Source: Flavobacterium sp.
GTDB lineage: Bacteria > Bacteroidota > Bacteroidia > Flavobacteriales > Flavobacteriaceae
DNA: 7,127 nucleotides
Direction: 5' to 3'
Assembly (NCBI RefSeq): GCF_003525665.1
Contig: NZ_DQDX01000113.1
Location: 1 to 7,127 of the forward strand
The position numbers and the translations under genes are program-made. Of the stretch, positions 1 through 7,029 are shown piece after piece. Numbering within the stretch: position 1 is the first letter of the stretch; each line of letters begins with the position of its first letter. The notes below the pieces were generated by a model. It searched no databases, was not told the DNA's origin, and saw only the letters and a list, made by a program, of their open reading frames with translations.

Positions 1-3000
1 GTTTCACCTTGTTATCTGTTGCAACTTCAACCATATAAACTCCGGATGAAAGTTCAGAAACATTGATGTTAGTTTGATTCGAATTTACCGCTTCTACTTT
101 TTTCACAACTTTTCCTAAAACATCAAAAATTACGATACTTTCAATGTTACCAGAATTGATATTTGAACTTATTTGAACTAAATCGGTAGCTGGATTTGGA
201 TAAAGCAAGAAATTACCAGAATTAAAATCCAAATTATTTAATGCTGCTACAAATTCAGTATTGAAAGTATTGGTTACAATAGCTGGATTGGTATCAAAAA
301 AGATATTTGCAGTATTTGGGATGATGTCGCCAACAGCAAAACCTGGATTCAATTTAACTTTAAAGAATACATATCCTTTGCTTAGCTCTACATTTGCTAA
401 CGCTGGAGGCAGGTTTATAAAGTCAAAATTCCAAGTAATCAAATTTCCTACACGAGTCATGTAATAAGAATGACTTGCACTCAAAACTCTTATGCTGGTT
501 TCGTCTAGCTGTGCATCGAGTAAATCTTCAATTCTCACAGAAATAGCATTTGCAGTTCCTTCATTTTGGAAACGAACGGTATAATACAAATAGTCATTTG
601 CTGCAAATTGATTGAATTGTATTTTCTCACCATGTGCTTCCATTTTGTCATTTGGATCATAAGATGCTACAACAATTTGCGTGTTATTTGATAAATTATT
701 TATCGAATTAACGTCACTTGTTGGAGTCGAAATTGACGCACTATTTGTTAATAAATCATCAATATTCACCACAGGAATTGCAGGAACACTCATAGAAACA
801 TTTATAAATTGACTTTCATATGGTTGTAAATTAGCAAAATCATAAGTAAACCCTGTTGCCGTACTTAAACTTCCAGGAACAGAAATAGTATTGATCATTA
901 CATTAGCATCTTTAGTGAAACTTATTTGTCCGCTAGCTGCAGCGATTCCCAAGTTTTTATATACAATTTTATTACTATAATTAAATCCTGGAACTGGTGT
1001 AGTTGTTGGAACTAATGAAACTGTAACATCATTATATGCATTTGTCAAAGTTATTGGGAAATACAATGTTTGCGTTCCGCTTCCAACTGCAATTGCGATG
1101 TCATTGAAATTTGTAGTTCCAGATGAATAATATGCTGCATATTCAGTATCTAAAGAATAATTGAAATCATATGTATTTGCTGGATTCGAATCATAAATGG
1201 TATGTGTTCCAAAAGGTGAATAGATAGCACTTGTTGGACCAGTATTATTTTGTTGAGAAACGAATGAACCGTATGAAAAATTTATTTCTCCAGTTTCTTT
1301 AATGCCATTATTATTTGAATCTAAGAAAGCAACTAGATTGATTTTATCATGACATTGCGGTGGTCCAGAGGTGAAACTACCAGCTTTAATAAATACTGCA
1401 GAATCATAGGCACTGTCGCTTCTATCAGCTACAACTAATTTAATATGATAAGGATGATTTGGTAAAATTACAGATGAAGCGGACATTTCTGTAGTTTGAC
1501 CATTAAAGTTTGTTGCCGATAAGTAGGCATTTGCACCTTCATTTGATGTATCAAAAAAACCAGCATTTACAGAAGAACATGCGGCATTTAATGCATTATC
1601 TCTTATTGTAACCACAGAAACAGGAGTAGAAGTTCCTGGCACAACGGCTAAATTTGTTGTAACTCCAGTAACCAAATCGGTCAACAAGAAAGCAAAAGCA
1701 TCAGAAAAAGAGCATTGAAAAGTTCCGTATTCATCAGAAGCAAATAGGAAATTAAAACTCATAAATTCATTCAAACTAGTAAAATCAAATTCTAATTTGG
1801 TAGCGTTTTTAGAATTCATTGCTTGTCCAGTTGCTGTTGTAATTATGGCTTCCAGCTGAGCATCGCCAGTCCATGCCGTTACTCCATCACTTAAAATAGT
1901 AGTATTCGGACCAGGAACATTATTAACATTTCCAGTAGATAGAACAATTCCAGATGTTAAAGGAAATGTAGGATTGGTATTGGTAAAGTATCCAATTCCG
2001 TTAGTTGAACCAAAATTTGTTCCGGTACTTGAAGTTACATTTGAAATAGTAATACAAGAATTATTCACTAAAACATTTGAAACTAATTGCTCGTTTGTGT
2101 ATAAAGTTGAGTTTGTAGTTAACGGTGGCAACGAATTGAAAGCCGAAAAAGAATAACCTGTTGACCAATTACTAGTTACAGTTGCAGAACAAATAGAACG
2201 AACATAAAATTTATAAGTTGTTCCAATAATTAAACCAGTTGCTGTATAGGAGTTTTGATTTACAATCGTTCCAGTTGATGCAGACGTTGGAGCTGGAGCA
2301 GTGCTTGGCAATGTAATCACTTCCCATTGAGTTGCAGTTGAAGTCCAATTAATTGTTGCCGTTGTACTGGTTGAACCATTTGTTGTGATGGAAGTTGGAA
2401 CGGAACAAGATGGAATTGTAAATGAATTAGTAGCATTAGACCAATTACTTGATGAGGTTGCACTACAAATTGATCTAACATAAGCTTTATAACTTGTACC
2501 CGAAATCAATCCTGTTGCAACATATGGATTTGATGTAGTGATAATTCCTGTTGATGTTGCTGTTGGAGCAGGTGAGTTAGTCGGTAATAGTAGAACTTCC
2601 CATTGTGTAGCTGCATTATTTTCAACCCAACCAATTGTTGCTAAACCAAAAACTAAATTTGAAACTAAGATGTTAGTTGGTTTAAAACAACCAGTTACAG
2701 TTCCACAAACAACATTGGCAGTCCATCCGGGTTTGTTAATTGATGGATCGCTTCTAAAGCGTAAAGTTAAACAGCCGTCCGGACTTGAAGATGTAATTAT
2801 TTCTGGAATATTGGTTCCCCAAAAAGCACCAGCTAATCCTCCAGGAACACTTGCTGCTGGATTTCCACTAGAAATTTGAGGTGATAATATAGAATTTCCA
2901 TTAAAGATGTAAAGTCCGTCCCAGTTGACTTCTGTTTCGAATGATGTAAATATAATACTCACCATTTCTCCTGGAACGGTTGGCGTTATTGTATAAGTTA

Positions 3001-3139
3001 CGTCCGAGTTGTCTAGGTAGTTTGAAGTCGCACCTCCATTGTCAACAAAGCTTGCGCCACAAGATAGAGTGGTTTGTGCTAACGATAAAAAAGAGGTGAA
3101 AACTACTGCAAATACAGTAAAAAGTAGTTGTTTTTTCAT
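1..3139 (-). CDS. T9SS-secreted multidomain surface protein (CUB-like, 2x FN3, choice-of-anchor L, DUF7619-like), 3' end cut by window edge
   Basis: I translated this frame by hand from the ATG at 3139 and it stays open for 1046 codons to the window edge. Residues 1-21 form a Sec signal peptide (MKK, hydrophobic core, cleavage after SLA before Q22). Residues about 27-147 are CUB-like, with motifs WDGLYIFNG and DGCLTLRFRSDP and cysteines C27, C123 and C145. Two FN3 domains follow at about 152-244 and 246-334. Residues about 338-590 match the choice-of-anchor L domain (SGIVLSTGNV, FNFLFASDEYG, FSDAFAFLL). Residues 607-618 form a DSNNNGIKETGE loop like the calcium-binding loops of SdrD-B-type domains, and 619-820 is unassigned beta-rich sequence. 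Residues about 824-964 resemble DUF7619 (SYDPNDK, YTVRFQNEGTANA, NIFFDTNPAIVTNT). Residues 978-1046 are a T9SS type A sorting domain (LYPNPATD, IVIFDVLGKVV, LSSGVYMVEV); only the last few residues should lie outside the window. The protein should cross the outer membrane by T9SS and be attached or released. An adhesin or matrix role is inference; no catalytic domain was seen. It appears to be a separate transcription unit. Confidence 0.93.
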   Translation of the reverse strand, partial: MKKQLLFTVFAVVFTSFLSLAQTTLSCGASFVDNGGATSNYLDNSDVTYTITPTVPGEMVSIIFTSFETEVNWDGLYIFNGNSILSPQISSGNPAASVPGGLAGAFWGTNIPEIITSSSPDGCLTLRFRSDPSINKPGWTANVVCGTVTGCFKPTNILVSNLVFGLATIGWVENNAATQWEVLLLPTNSPAPTATSTGIITTSNPYVATGLISGTSYKAYVRSICSATSSSNWSNATNSFTIPSCSVPTSITTNGSTSTTATINWTSTATQWEVITLPSTAPAPTSASTGTIVNQNSYTATGLIIGTTYKFYVRSICSATVTSNWSTGYSFSAFNSLPPLTTNSTLYTNEQLVSNVLVNNSCITISNVTSSTGTNFGSTNGIGYFTNTNPTFPLTSGIVLSTGNVNNVPGPNTTILSDGVTAWTGDAQLEAIITTATGQAMNSKNATKLEFDFTSLNEFMSFNFLFASDEYGTFQCSFSDAFAFLLTDLVTGVTTNLAVVPGTSTPVSVVTIRDNALNAACSSVNAGFFDTSNEGANAYLSATNFNGQTTEMSASSVILPNHPYHIKLVVADRSDSAYDSAVFIKAGSFTSGPPQCHDKINLVAFLDSNNNGIKETGEINFSYGSFVSQQNNTGPTSAIYSPFGTHTIYDSNPANTYDFNYSLDTEYAAYYSSGTTNFNDIAIAVGSGTQTLYFPITLTNAYNDVTVSLVPTTTPVPGFNYSNKIVYKNLGIAAASGQISFTKDANVMINTISVPGSLSTATGFTYDFANLQPYESQFINVSMSVPAIPVVNIDDLLTNSASISTPTSDVNSINNLSNNTQIVVASYDPNDKMEAHGEKIQFNQFAANDYLYYTVRFQNEGTANAISVRIEDLLDAQLDETSIRVLSASHSYYMTRVGNLITWNFDFINLPPALANVELSKGYVFFKVKLNPGFAVGDIIPNTANIFFDTNPAIVTNTFNTEFVAALNNLDFNSGNFLLYPNPATDLVQISSNINSGNIESIVIFDVLGKVVKKVEAVNSNQTNINVSELSSGVYMVEVATDNKVK
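2162..2611 (-). repeat. Diverged tandem duplication encoding the two FN3 domains
   Basis: Residues 177-234 (bases 2611-2438) and 269-326 (bases 2335-2162) of the T9SS protein align without gaps at 41 of 58 positions by hand count, with a 92-residue period. Shared blocks include ATQWEV, PAPT, YVRSICSAT and SNWS. The DNA copies have drifted at many third positions, so this is an old in-frame domain duplication and not a recent repeat. FN3 pairs of this kind are common spacers in secreted flavobacterial proteins. Confidence 0.85.
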
Positions 3140-3145
3140 ATTTGG

Positions 3146-3165
3146 TTTGGTTATAGTATACCAAA
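3146..3165. promoter_or_regulatory. Operator-like inverted repeat overlapping the -7 element and start site
   Basis: The plus strand reads TTTGGT (3146-3151), eight bases, then ACCAAA (3160-3165), a perfect 6-base inverted repeat. The right arm overlaps the -7 element of the T9SS gene and the spacer covers the predicted transcription start. A second direct copy of the left arm lies at 3141-3146. The position suits a repressor site, but the arms are short and partly forced by the TTTG of the promoter, so chance is a real alternative. Confidence 0.3.
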
Positions 3166-3193
3166 TATAGGTTGATTTTAAACAACTTACAAA
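3162..3193 (-). promoter_or_regulatory. Bacteroidota-type promoter of the T9SS protein gene
   Basis: On the minus strand a -33 element TTTG (3193-3190) is followed after 20 bases by TATATTTG (3169-3162). This is an exact match to the flavobacterial pattern TTTG-N(about 19-21)-TAnnTTTG. Transcription would start about 5-7 bases further on, near 3156, giving a leader of roughly 17 bases before the ATG at 3139. The leader is A-rich and has no Shine-Dalgarno motif, which is usual in this phylum. It lies in the 66-base gap behind the flavoprotein gene, so the T9SS gene probably has its own transcript. Confidence 0.7.
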
Positions 3194-3205
3194 TAAAAAG
3201 GTAGT

Positions 3206-4423
3206 TTATTTCGACGTAATCGCCTCAGCTACAATGAATCCGCCAGTCCACGCATTTTGAAAATTAAATCCGCCAGTGATGGCATCGATATTTACAATTT
3301 CACCAGCAAAAAACAAATTTTCGTGTAATTTACTTTCCATCGTTTTAAAATTGATTTCTTTCAAATCGATTCCGCCAGCAGTTACAAATTCTTCTTTAAA
3401 AGTACTTTTTCCGTTTACTTGAAATTGTCCGTTGGTGAGTTGATTGGCTAAATTGTGTAGTTGATTTTTAGATAAATCGGCCCACTTAGTTTCTTCTGAA
3501 ATTTCTGAAGCCAAAACCAAACTTTCCCATAATCGATTCGGAAAATCAAATGGAGATTTCTTAGAAACTGCTTTTTTAGAATGCTCTAATTTTAGTTCTT
3601 TGAGTTTTTCTAGAGTTTCCTCAAATGTTAAGTCGTTTAACCAATTCACTTCTAAAATAAATTGGTAATTTTTGTCAGCTAATATTCTCGCACCCCAAGC
3701 CGAAAGTCGTAAAATTCCTGGTCCAGACATTCCCCAATGGGTAATTAATAATGGTCCAGAAGATTCCAACTTTGTGTTTTTAACTTTTACTGATGCAAAT
3801 GCCGATAAACCCATCAAATCTTTGATGCGATTATCTTTGATATTGAATGTAAAAAGTGAAGGAACGGCTTCAATAATTGTATGACCAATTTCCGAAAGCA
3901 TTTCCCAAATTTTAGGATTACTTCCTGTTGTCATGACCAATTTCTGACAAGCAAAAGTTTCTGAATTGGTTTCAACTTTCCAATAATCTTCTGCTTTAAA
4001 AATCGATTGAACGCTTTGATTGGTTAAAACATCAATTCCAAGTTTTTTGGTCGCATTTGTAAAACAATCAATAATAGTTTGCGATGAATCGGATATTGGA
4101 AACATTCGTCCATCGTCTTCAATTTTTAGTTCAACGCCATTTTTTTCAAACCATTCAATCGTATCTCCAGAACAAAATTGATGAAAAGGTCCGCGTAATT
4201 CCTTTTCACCACGAGGATAAAATTTGACTAGATCGTTGGGCACAAAACACGCATGGGTAACATTGCATCGTCCGCCACCAGAAATTCTAACTTTTGTTAA
4301 AACTTCTTTTCCGCGTTCGAGAATAGCAACTTTTAATTTTGGATTTTTCTCAACTATGTTTATGGCTGTAAAAAATCCTGCTGCGCCTGCGCCAACTAGT
4401 ATTATATCGTATTTTGAATTCAT
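3206..4423 (-). CDS. HI0933/BaiN-family NAD(P)/FAD-dependent oxidoreductase (flavoprotein)
   Basis: This is a 405-residue cytoplasmic flavoprotein of the HI0933-like family (Pfam HI0933_like; relatives are E. coli YhiN and the bile-acid enzyme BaiN). An N-terminal Rossmann FAD site reads VGAGAAG (10-16), with acidic residue E36 ending the second beta strand. The family signature SGGGRCNVTH is at 48-57. The middle part has HTIIEAVPSLFTF and HWGMSGPGILRLSA, and the C-terminal flavin-binding motif TGGFNFQNAWTGG is at 383-395. Length and motif order are normal and nothing is missing. The physiological substrate of most members is unknown, so I give no specific reaction. I chose the ATG at 4423: the frame can be extended eight codons to a TTG at 4447, but homologues of this fold normally begin a few residues before the GxGxxG strand, and a candidate promoter leaves almost no leader for the TTG. 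Neighbours suggest no pathway. Confidence 0.93.
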   Translation of the reverse strand: MNSKYDIILVGAGAAGFFTAINIVEKNPKLKVAILERGKEVLTKVRISGGGRCNVTHACFVPNDLVKFYPRGEKELRGPFHQFCSGDTIEWFEKNGVELKIEDDGRMFPISDSSQTIIDCFTNATKKLGIDVLTNQSVQSIFKAEDYWKVETNSETFACQKLVMTTGSNPKIWEMLSEIGHTIIEAVPSLFTFNIKDNRIKDLMGLSAFASVKVKNTKLESSGPLLITHWGMSGPGILRLSAWGARILADKNYQFILEVNWLNDLTFEETLEKLKELKLEHSKKAVSKKSPFDFPNRLWESLVLASEISEETKWADLSKNQLHNLANQLTNGQFQVNGKSTFKEEFVTAGGIDLKEINFKTMESKLHENLFFAGEIVNIDAITGGFNFQNAWTGGFIVAEAITSK

Positions 4424-4461
4424 TTGTTTTTTGAAAATCTTTAGCAAAGTTTTAATCTCTG

Positions 4462-4469
4462 CAAAGATA
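4462..4469 (-). promoter_or_regulatory. Candidate -7 element of the flavoprotein gene
   Basis: The minus strand reads TATCTTTG, matching TAnnTTTG, in the 66-base gap between the phosphodiesterase stop and the flavoprotein ATG. No good TTG or TTTG lies 17-23 bases upstream, so the -33 half is weak or absent. A start near 4456 would give a leader of about 32 bases to the ATG at 4423, but under 10 bases to the alternative TTG at 4447. Read-through from the upstream gene is the alternative. Confidence 0.4.
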
Positions 4470-4489
4470 AACTTTTAAAACACTAAACT

Positions 4490-5230
4490 TTAATGCAATC
4501 GTTCAGGATAATTGCAAAAAATTCCATCGACACCCAAACGAATCATTTGGTTTATTGTATGAGGTTCATTGACTGTGTAAGTATAAATTTTGAAACCTTT
4601 TTTATGAATCAGTTCAATATTTTCTGATGTTAAAGTTTTATACCACGGATTAATACTTTGAGCTTTTAATTTTTGGGCAATAGTTACGGCGTCAATTGGG
4701 TTCTCTTCTGTTAAAATTCCAATGGAAATAGTAGTATCAAGTTTTCTATAATTTTCTAATTCCTCCCATAGAAAACTTGAAATATTGAAATCAGCTCTTG
4801 TCCATCCTTTATCATAAAAAGTAGTAAGAATATCAAAAACAGGTTTGGCAGTTTTACTTCCTTTTAATTCAATGTTTAAAGGAGTTTTTTTATTTATGGT
4901 TGTAATTACATCTTCCAAAAGAGGAATTTTATGATTTCCTTTTACAACTACTTTTTTAAGATCTTCCCAAGTATAATCTTCTATTTTTCCTTTAGCATTT
5001 GTTAAACTATCCAAGAGATCATCATGAAAAACCACAACTTCGCCAGATTTTATTACAAAAACGTCAATTTCAATCATGTCGACATTAAGTTCCAAAGCTT
5101 TTTTGATGGAGGAAATGGTGTTTTCAGTTTCGTGTCCCATTGCGCCTCGATGTCCAATATTTAGTGGTTTTTTCATCACGTTGCATTGTATAAATAGAAA
5201 TGAAATTAAAAATAAATAGCAGATTTTCAT
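4490..5230 (-). CDS. Glycerophosphodiester phosphodiesterase (GDPD), probable lipoprotein
   Basis: This 246-residue enzyme should hydrolyse glycerophosphodiesters to glycerol-3-phosphate plus the alcohol, recycling phospholipid head groups. The GDPD TIM-barrel signatures are in order: IGHRG (25-29, with catalytic H27 and R28), ENT (36-38), IEID (53-56, metal ligands E54 and D56), FHDD (68-71, catalytic H69), IPLLEDV (102-108), IELKG (120-124), TVN (219-221) and GVDGI (233-237). The N-terminus is hydrophobic and ends at C16 in FIQC, a possible lipobox with an unusual Q at -1, so the protein is probably exported and anchored in a membrane facing the periplasm. The length is typical of UgpQ-like single-domain enzymes. 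The start ATG at 5230 is the only one that includes the signal. The gene has a candidate promoter and probably stands alone, 84 bases after the amylase gene. Confidence 0.93.
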   Translation of the reverse strand: MKICYLFLISFLFIQCNVMKKPLNIGHRGAMGHETENTISSIKKALELNVDMIEIDVFVIKSGEVVVFHDDLLDSLTNAKGKIEDYTWEDLKKVVVKGNHKIPLLEDVITTINKKTPLNIELKGSKTAKPVFDILTTFYDKGWTRADFNISSFLWEELENYRKLDTTISIGILTEENPIDAVTIAQKLKAQSINPWYKTLTSENIELIHKKGFKIYTYTVNEPHTINQMIRLGVDGIFCNYPERLH

Positions 5231-5259
5231 TATGATAAATTTAATTGAAATTACTATCT

Positions 5260-5292
5260 CAAAACTAATTTGTTGTGAATTATTGGTTTAAA
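5260..5292 (-). promoter_or_regulatory. Candidate promoter of the GDPD gene
   Basis: The minus strand has TAGTTTTG (5267-5260), a full match to TAnnTTTG. TTTA (5292-5289), one base off the TTTG -33 consensus, lies 21 bases upstream. Transcription from about 5254 would give a leader of some 24 bases before the ATG at 5230. The site falls inside the 84-base gap after the amylase gene, which supports a separate transcript. Confidence 0.5.
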
Positions 5293-5314
5293 TTATCATG
5301 TTATGATATTGTTA

Positions 5315-6967
5315 TTAATTTTTCTCCAATAAAAGAATTCCAAATTCTGAATCAACTGTAACTTTTCCATTAATAACTTCCGATGTTTTTCCCGAATAGG
5401 CATCTTTAACCTTAGTTCCGTTTTCGAAAATTGTTCCAACCGAAATTGTTTTATTTCCGATTGATAAATCCAAACCAACTACCACTTTATCAGTAAAATT
5501 ATCTTTGGAATATTCACGACTAAATACATATGGTGAGCTAGAAATTTGCCTGTGAATTCCAGCGCCAACTGCTGGATGATTTCGTCTAAACTGACCTAAT
5601 TTTTGCCAGTGCAAATTAATTGCTGACGTCTTTGGATTGGTATTTAAATCATCCCAATTCATAAACGAACGCAAAGTTGCGTCGCCTTGAGTACCTTCAA
5701 TATCCAAAGAGCGCGCCAATTCGTCGCCATAATATACCTGAGAAATTCCTGGTGTAAGCAATAATTTTGTTGCAGATTCAAATGTTCTTTCGCGTTTTTT
5801 ATCAAATGGCCAACCGTCATCGTGTGACGAAACATAATTCATGACTGTGTTTCCTTTCAAATCGTTTTGAAGAATAGATGCGTATTTAGAAAATAATGGT
5901 TCGTAGTTCATTTTGGCTTCATTTCTAAAATCAAAATTGATTAAACCAGTAAAACCATTGGCGTAATAATCGACTTTTTTATCTCCAAAATCGTAGATTC
6001 TTTTACTACCAATGTTGTAACCATACACTTCACCAACGGTAAAAAACGGATTGTTATCCAACACTTTTTTTGGATTTTTAGCTTTAAATTCAGCGAAAGC
6101 TGCATCGCAAACTTTCTTGAAATCGGCCCAAACATCTTCTGTAGTGTGTTTTGCAGTATCAACTCTGTAGCCATCAATTCCGTAATCTACAATATAATCG
6201 GAAAGCCATTTCATGATGTAGTATTTTGGCGCACGAGGATATTTTGTTTTAGCGAAAAAGGCATCCAATTCGGCTAGTTCTTCGTCATGACGTCCTTCTT
6301 TTTTCCATTTTTCGACTAAAAAAGGTGATAATTCTACTGCTTGATTGCTTTCGGTTTTTACGTCTGGAAGATTTTCTACCAAGGTGCACGCAATTGTATT
6401 TTCATAATTGTTGTATTGGCATTTTGGTGAAGTTCGAACCCAATCACTAGGATAAACAGCATCTTCAGAAGTAACTGGTCCAGTGTGATTGATAACTGCA
6501 TCTAGCATGATTCTAATTCCTTTCGCATGCGCTTTTTGAACTAATTCTGCCAAATCTTTTTTCGTTCCGAAATTTGGATCTAATGCACTCCAATCTCGTG
6601 TCCAATAACCGTGAAATCCGTAAGAAAATCCGGTTCCTTCATCAACGCCATCATGAATTTGCTCCACAATTGGTGTCATCCAAATTACATTTATTCCTAG
6701 ATTTTCAAAATAACCTTCGTCTAATTTTTGAATAATTCCACGGATATCGCCACCTTCAAATCCGCGTAATTTTCCGGTTGGTTTGTTTCTGTTGTAGTTG
6801 AGGTCGTTGGTTTTATCTCCGTTATTAAATCTATCGGTTAATAGAAAATAAACGTTGGCGCTTTCCCAAACGAAAGGAGTTTTCGTTTCTTTGGATGTTA
6901 TTTCTTTTGTTGATTTACAACTTGAGAAAAATAGTATAACTGCAATTAAAGATAATATTTTTTTCAT
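5315..6967 (-). CDS. GH13 alpha-amylase family glycoside hydrolase, lipoprotein
   Basis: This 550-residue enzyme should cleave alpha-1,4 bonds in starch or maltodextrins. A lipoprotein signal ends at C17 (FSSC); the following KSTKE lacks the acid-rich lipoprotein export signal seen on many surface lipoproteins of this phylum, so a periplasm-facing location is slightly favoured. The catalytic (beta/alpha)8 barrel spans about 36-430. GH13 region I is DAVINH (156-161). Region II is GYRVDTAKH (266-274) with nucleophile D270. Region III is VGEV (311-314 in the run TVGEV) with acid/base E313. Region IV is SSHDD (380-384) with H382 and D383. The long insert after region I (about 162-250) is domain B and holds C183 and C194, a possible disulfide. 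The end, about 470-550, is a beta-sandwich domain C. No carbohydrate-binding module is seen. It may be nearest to periplasmic MalS-like enzymes (GH13_19), but that placement is from memory. It lies 62 bases after another probable GH13 gene and is likely co-regulated with it. Confidence 0.95.
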   Translation of the reverse strand: MKKILSLIAVILFFSSCKSTKEITSKETKTPFVWESANVYFLLTDRFNNGDKTNDLNYNRNKPTGKLRGFEGGDIRGIIQKLDEGYFENLGINVIWMTPIVEQIHDGVDEGTGFSYGFHGYWTRDWSALDPNFGTKKDLAELVQKAHAKGIRIMLDAVINHTGPVTSEDAVYPSDWVRTSPKCQYNNYENTIACTLVENLPDVKTESNQAVELSPFLVEKWKKEGRHDEELAELDAFFAKTKYPRAPKYYIMKWLSDYIVDYGIDGYRVDTAKHTTEDVWADFKKVCDAAFAEFKAKNPKKVLDNNPFFTVGEVYGYNIGSKRIYDFGDKKVDYYANGFTGLINFDFRNEAKMNYEPLFSKYASILQNDLKGNTVMNYVSSHDDGWPFDKKRERTFESATKLLLTPGISQVYYGDELARSLDIEGTQGDATLRSFMNWDDLNTNPKTSAINLHWQKLGQFRRNHPAVGAGIHRQISSSPYVFSREYSKDNFTDKVVVGLDLSIGNKTISVGTIFENGTKVKDAYSGKTSEVINGKVTVDSEFGILLLEKN

Positions 6968-6983
6968 AATTCATTTTAGTAAG

Positions 6984-7015
6984 AAACCTCAAAGATTTTA
7001 AAACCTTTGAGGTTT
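6984..7015 (-). terminator. Long hairpin between two GH13 genes (terminator or mRNA processing/attenuator element)
   Basis: AAACCTCAAAG (6984-6994) and CTTTGAGGTTT (7005-7015) are perfect inverted copies of 11 bases around a 10-base loop. In minus-strand RNA the stem can continue by one G-U and two A-U pairs to a UUAA loop; plus-strand RNA would have an A-C mismatch there. It begins 14 bases after the stop of the upstream gene and ends 16 bases before the ATG of the amylase lipoprotein. No strong U-tract follows (the next bases are CTTACTAAAA), so it may be a weak terminator, a 3'-end stabiliser or an attenuator. Confidence 0.6.
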
Positions 7016-7029
7016 GATTATTTAAGACT

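Noticed and set aside
261..464. Short plus-strand frame, with a similar one at 1974-2156
   Set aside because: Both are antisense to the same large gene, whose minus-strand frame shows clear domains across these positions.
2538..2879. 113-codon open frame on the plus strand
   Set aside because: It lies wholly antisense to the FN3/CUB part of the T9SS gene, has no promoter or recognisable domain, and is explained by the low-stop composition of the opposite strand.
3672..3884. Plus-strand frame of 70 codons, with a similar one at 4224-4478
   Set aside because: These are antisense to conserved motifs of the flavoprotein (SGPGILRLSA and GGGRCN regions), which fix the real coding strand.
4461..4484. 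Direct CTTTGC copies and ATCTTT/AAAGAT arms in the flavoprotein leader
   Set aside because: The arms are short and AT-rich and partly consist of the promoter -7 bases; no convincing riboswitch or leader structure follows.
5294..5308. TATCAT-GTT-ATGATA inverted repeat just after the amylase stop
   Set aside because: The stem is six weak pairs with a single G-C and no T-tract, too unstable for a confident terminator.
5941..6177. Minus-strand frame of 78 codons inside the amylase gene, with another at 5296-5478
   Set aside because: They overlap GH13 catalytic and C-domain sequence in a shifted frame; the amylase frame is intact, so these are neither genes nor frameshift remnants.
6990..6997. 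AATCTTTG as a possible -7 promoter element of the amylase gene
   Set aside because: It misses the first T of TAnnTTTG, has no TTTG at the right distance upstream and is part of the hairpin arm.
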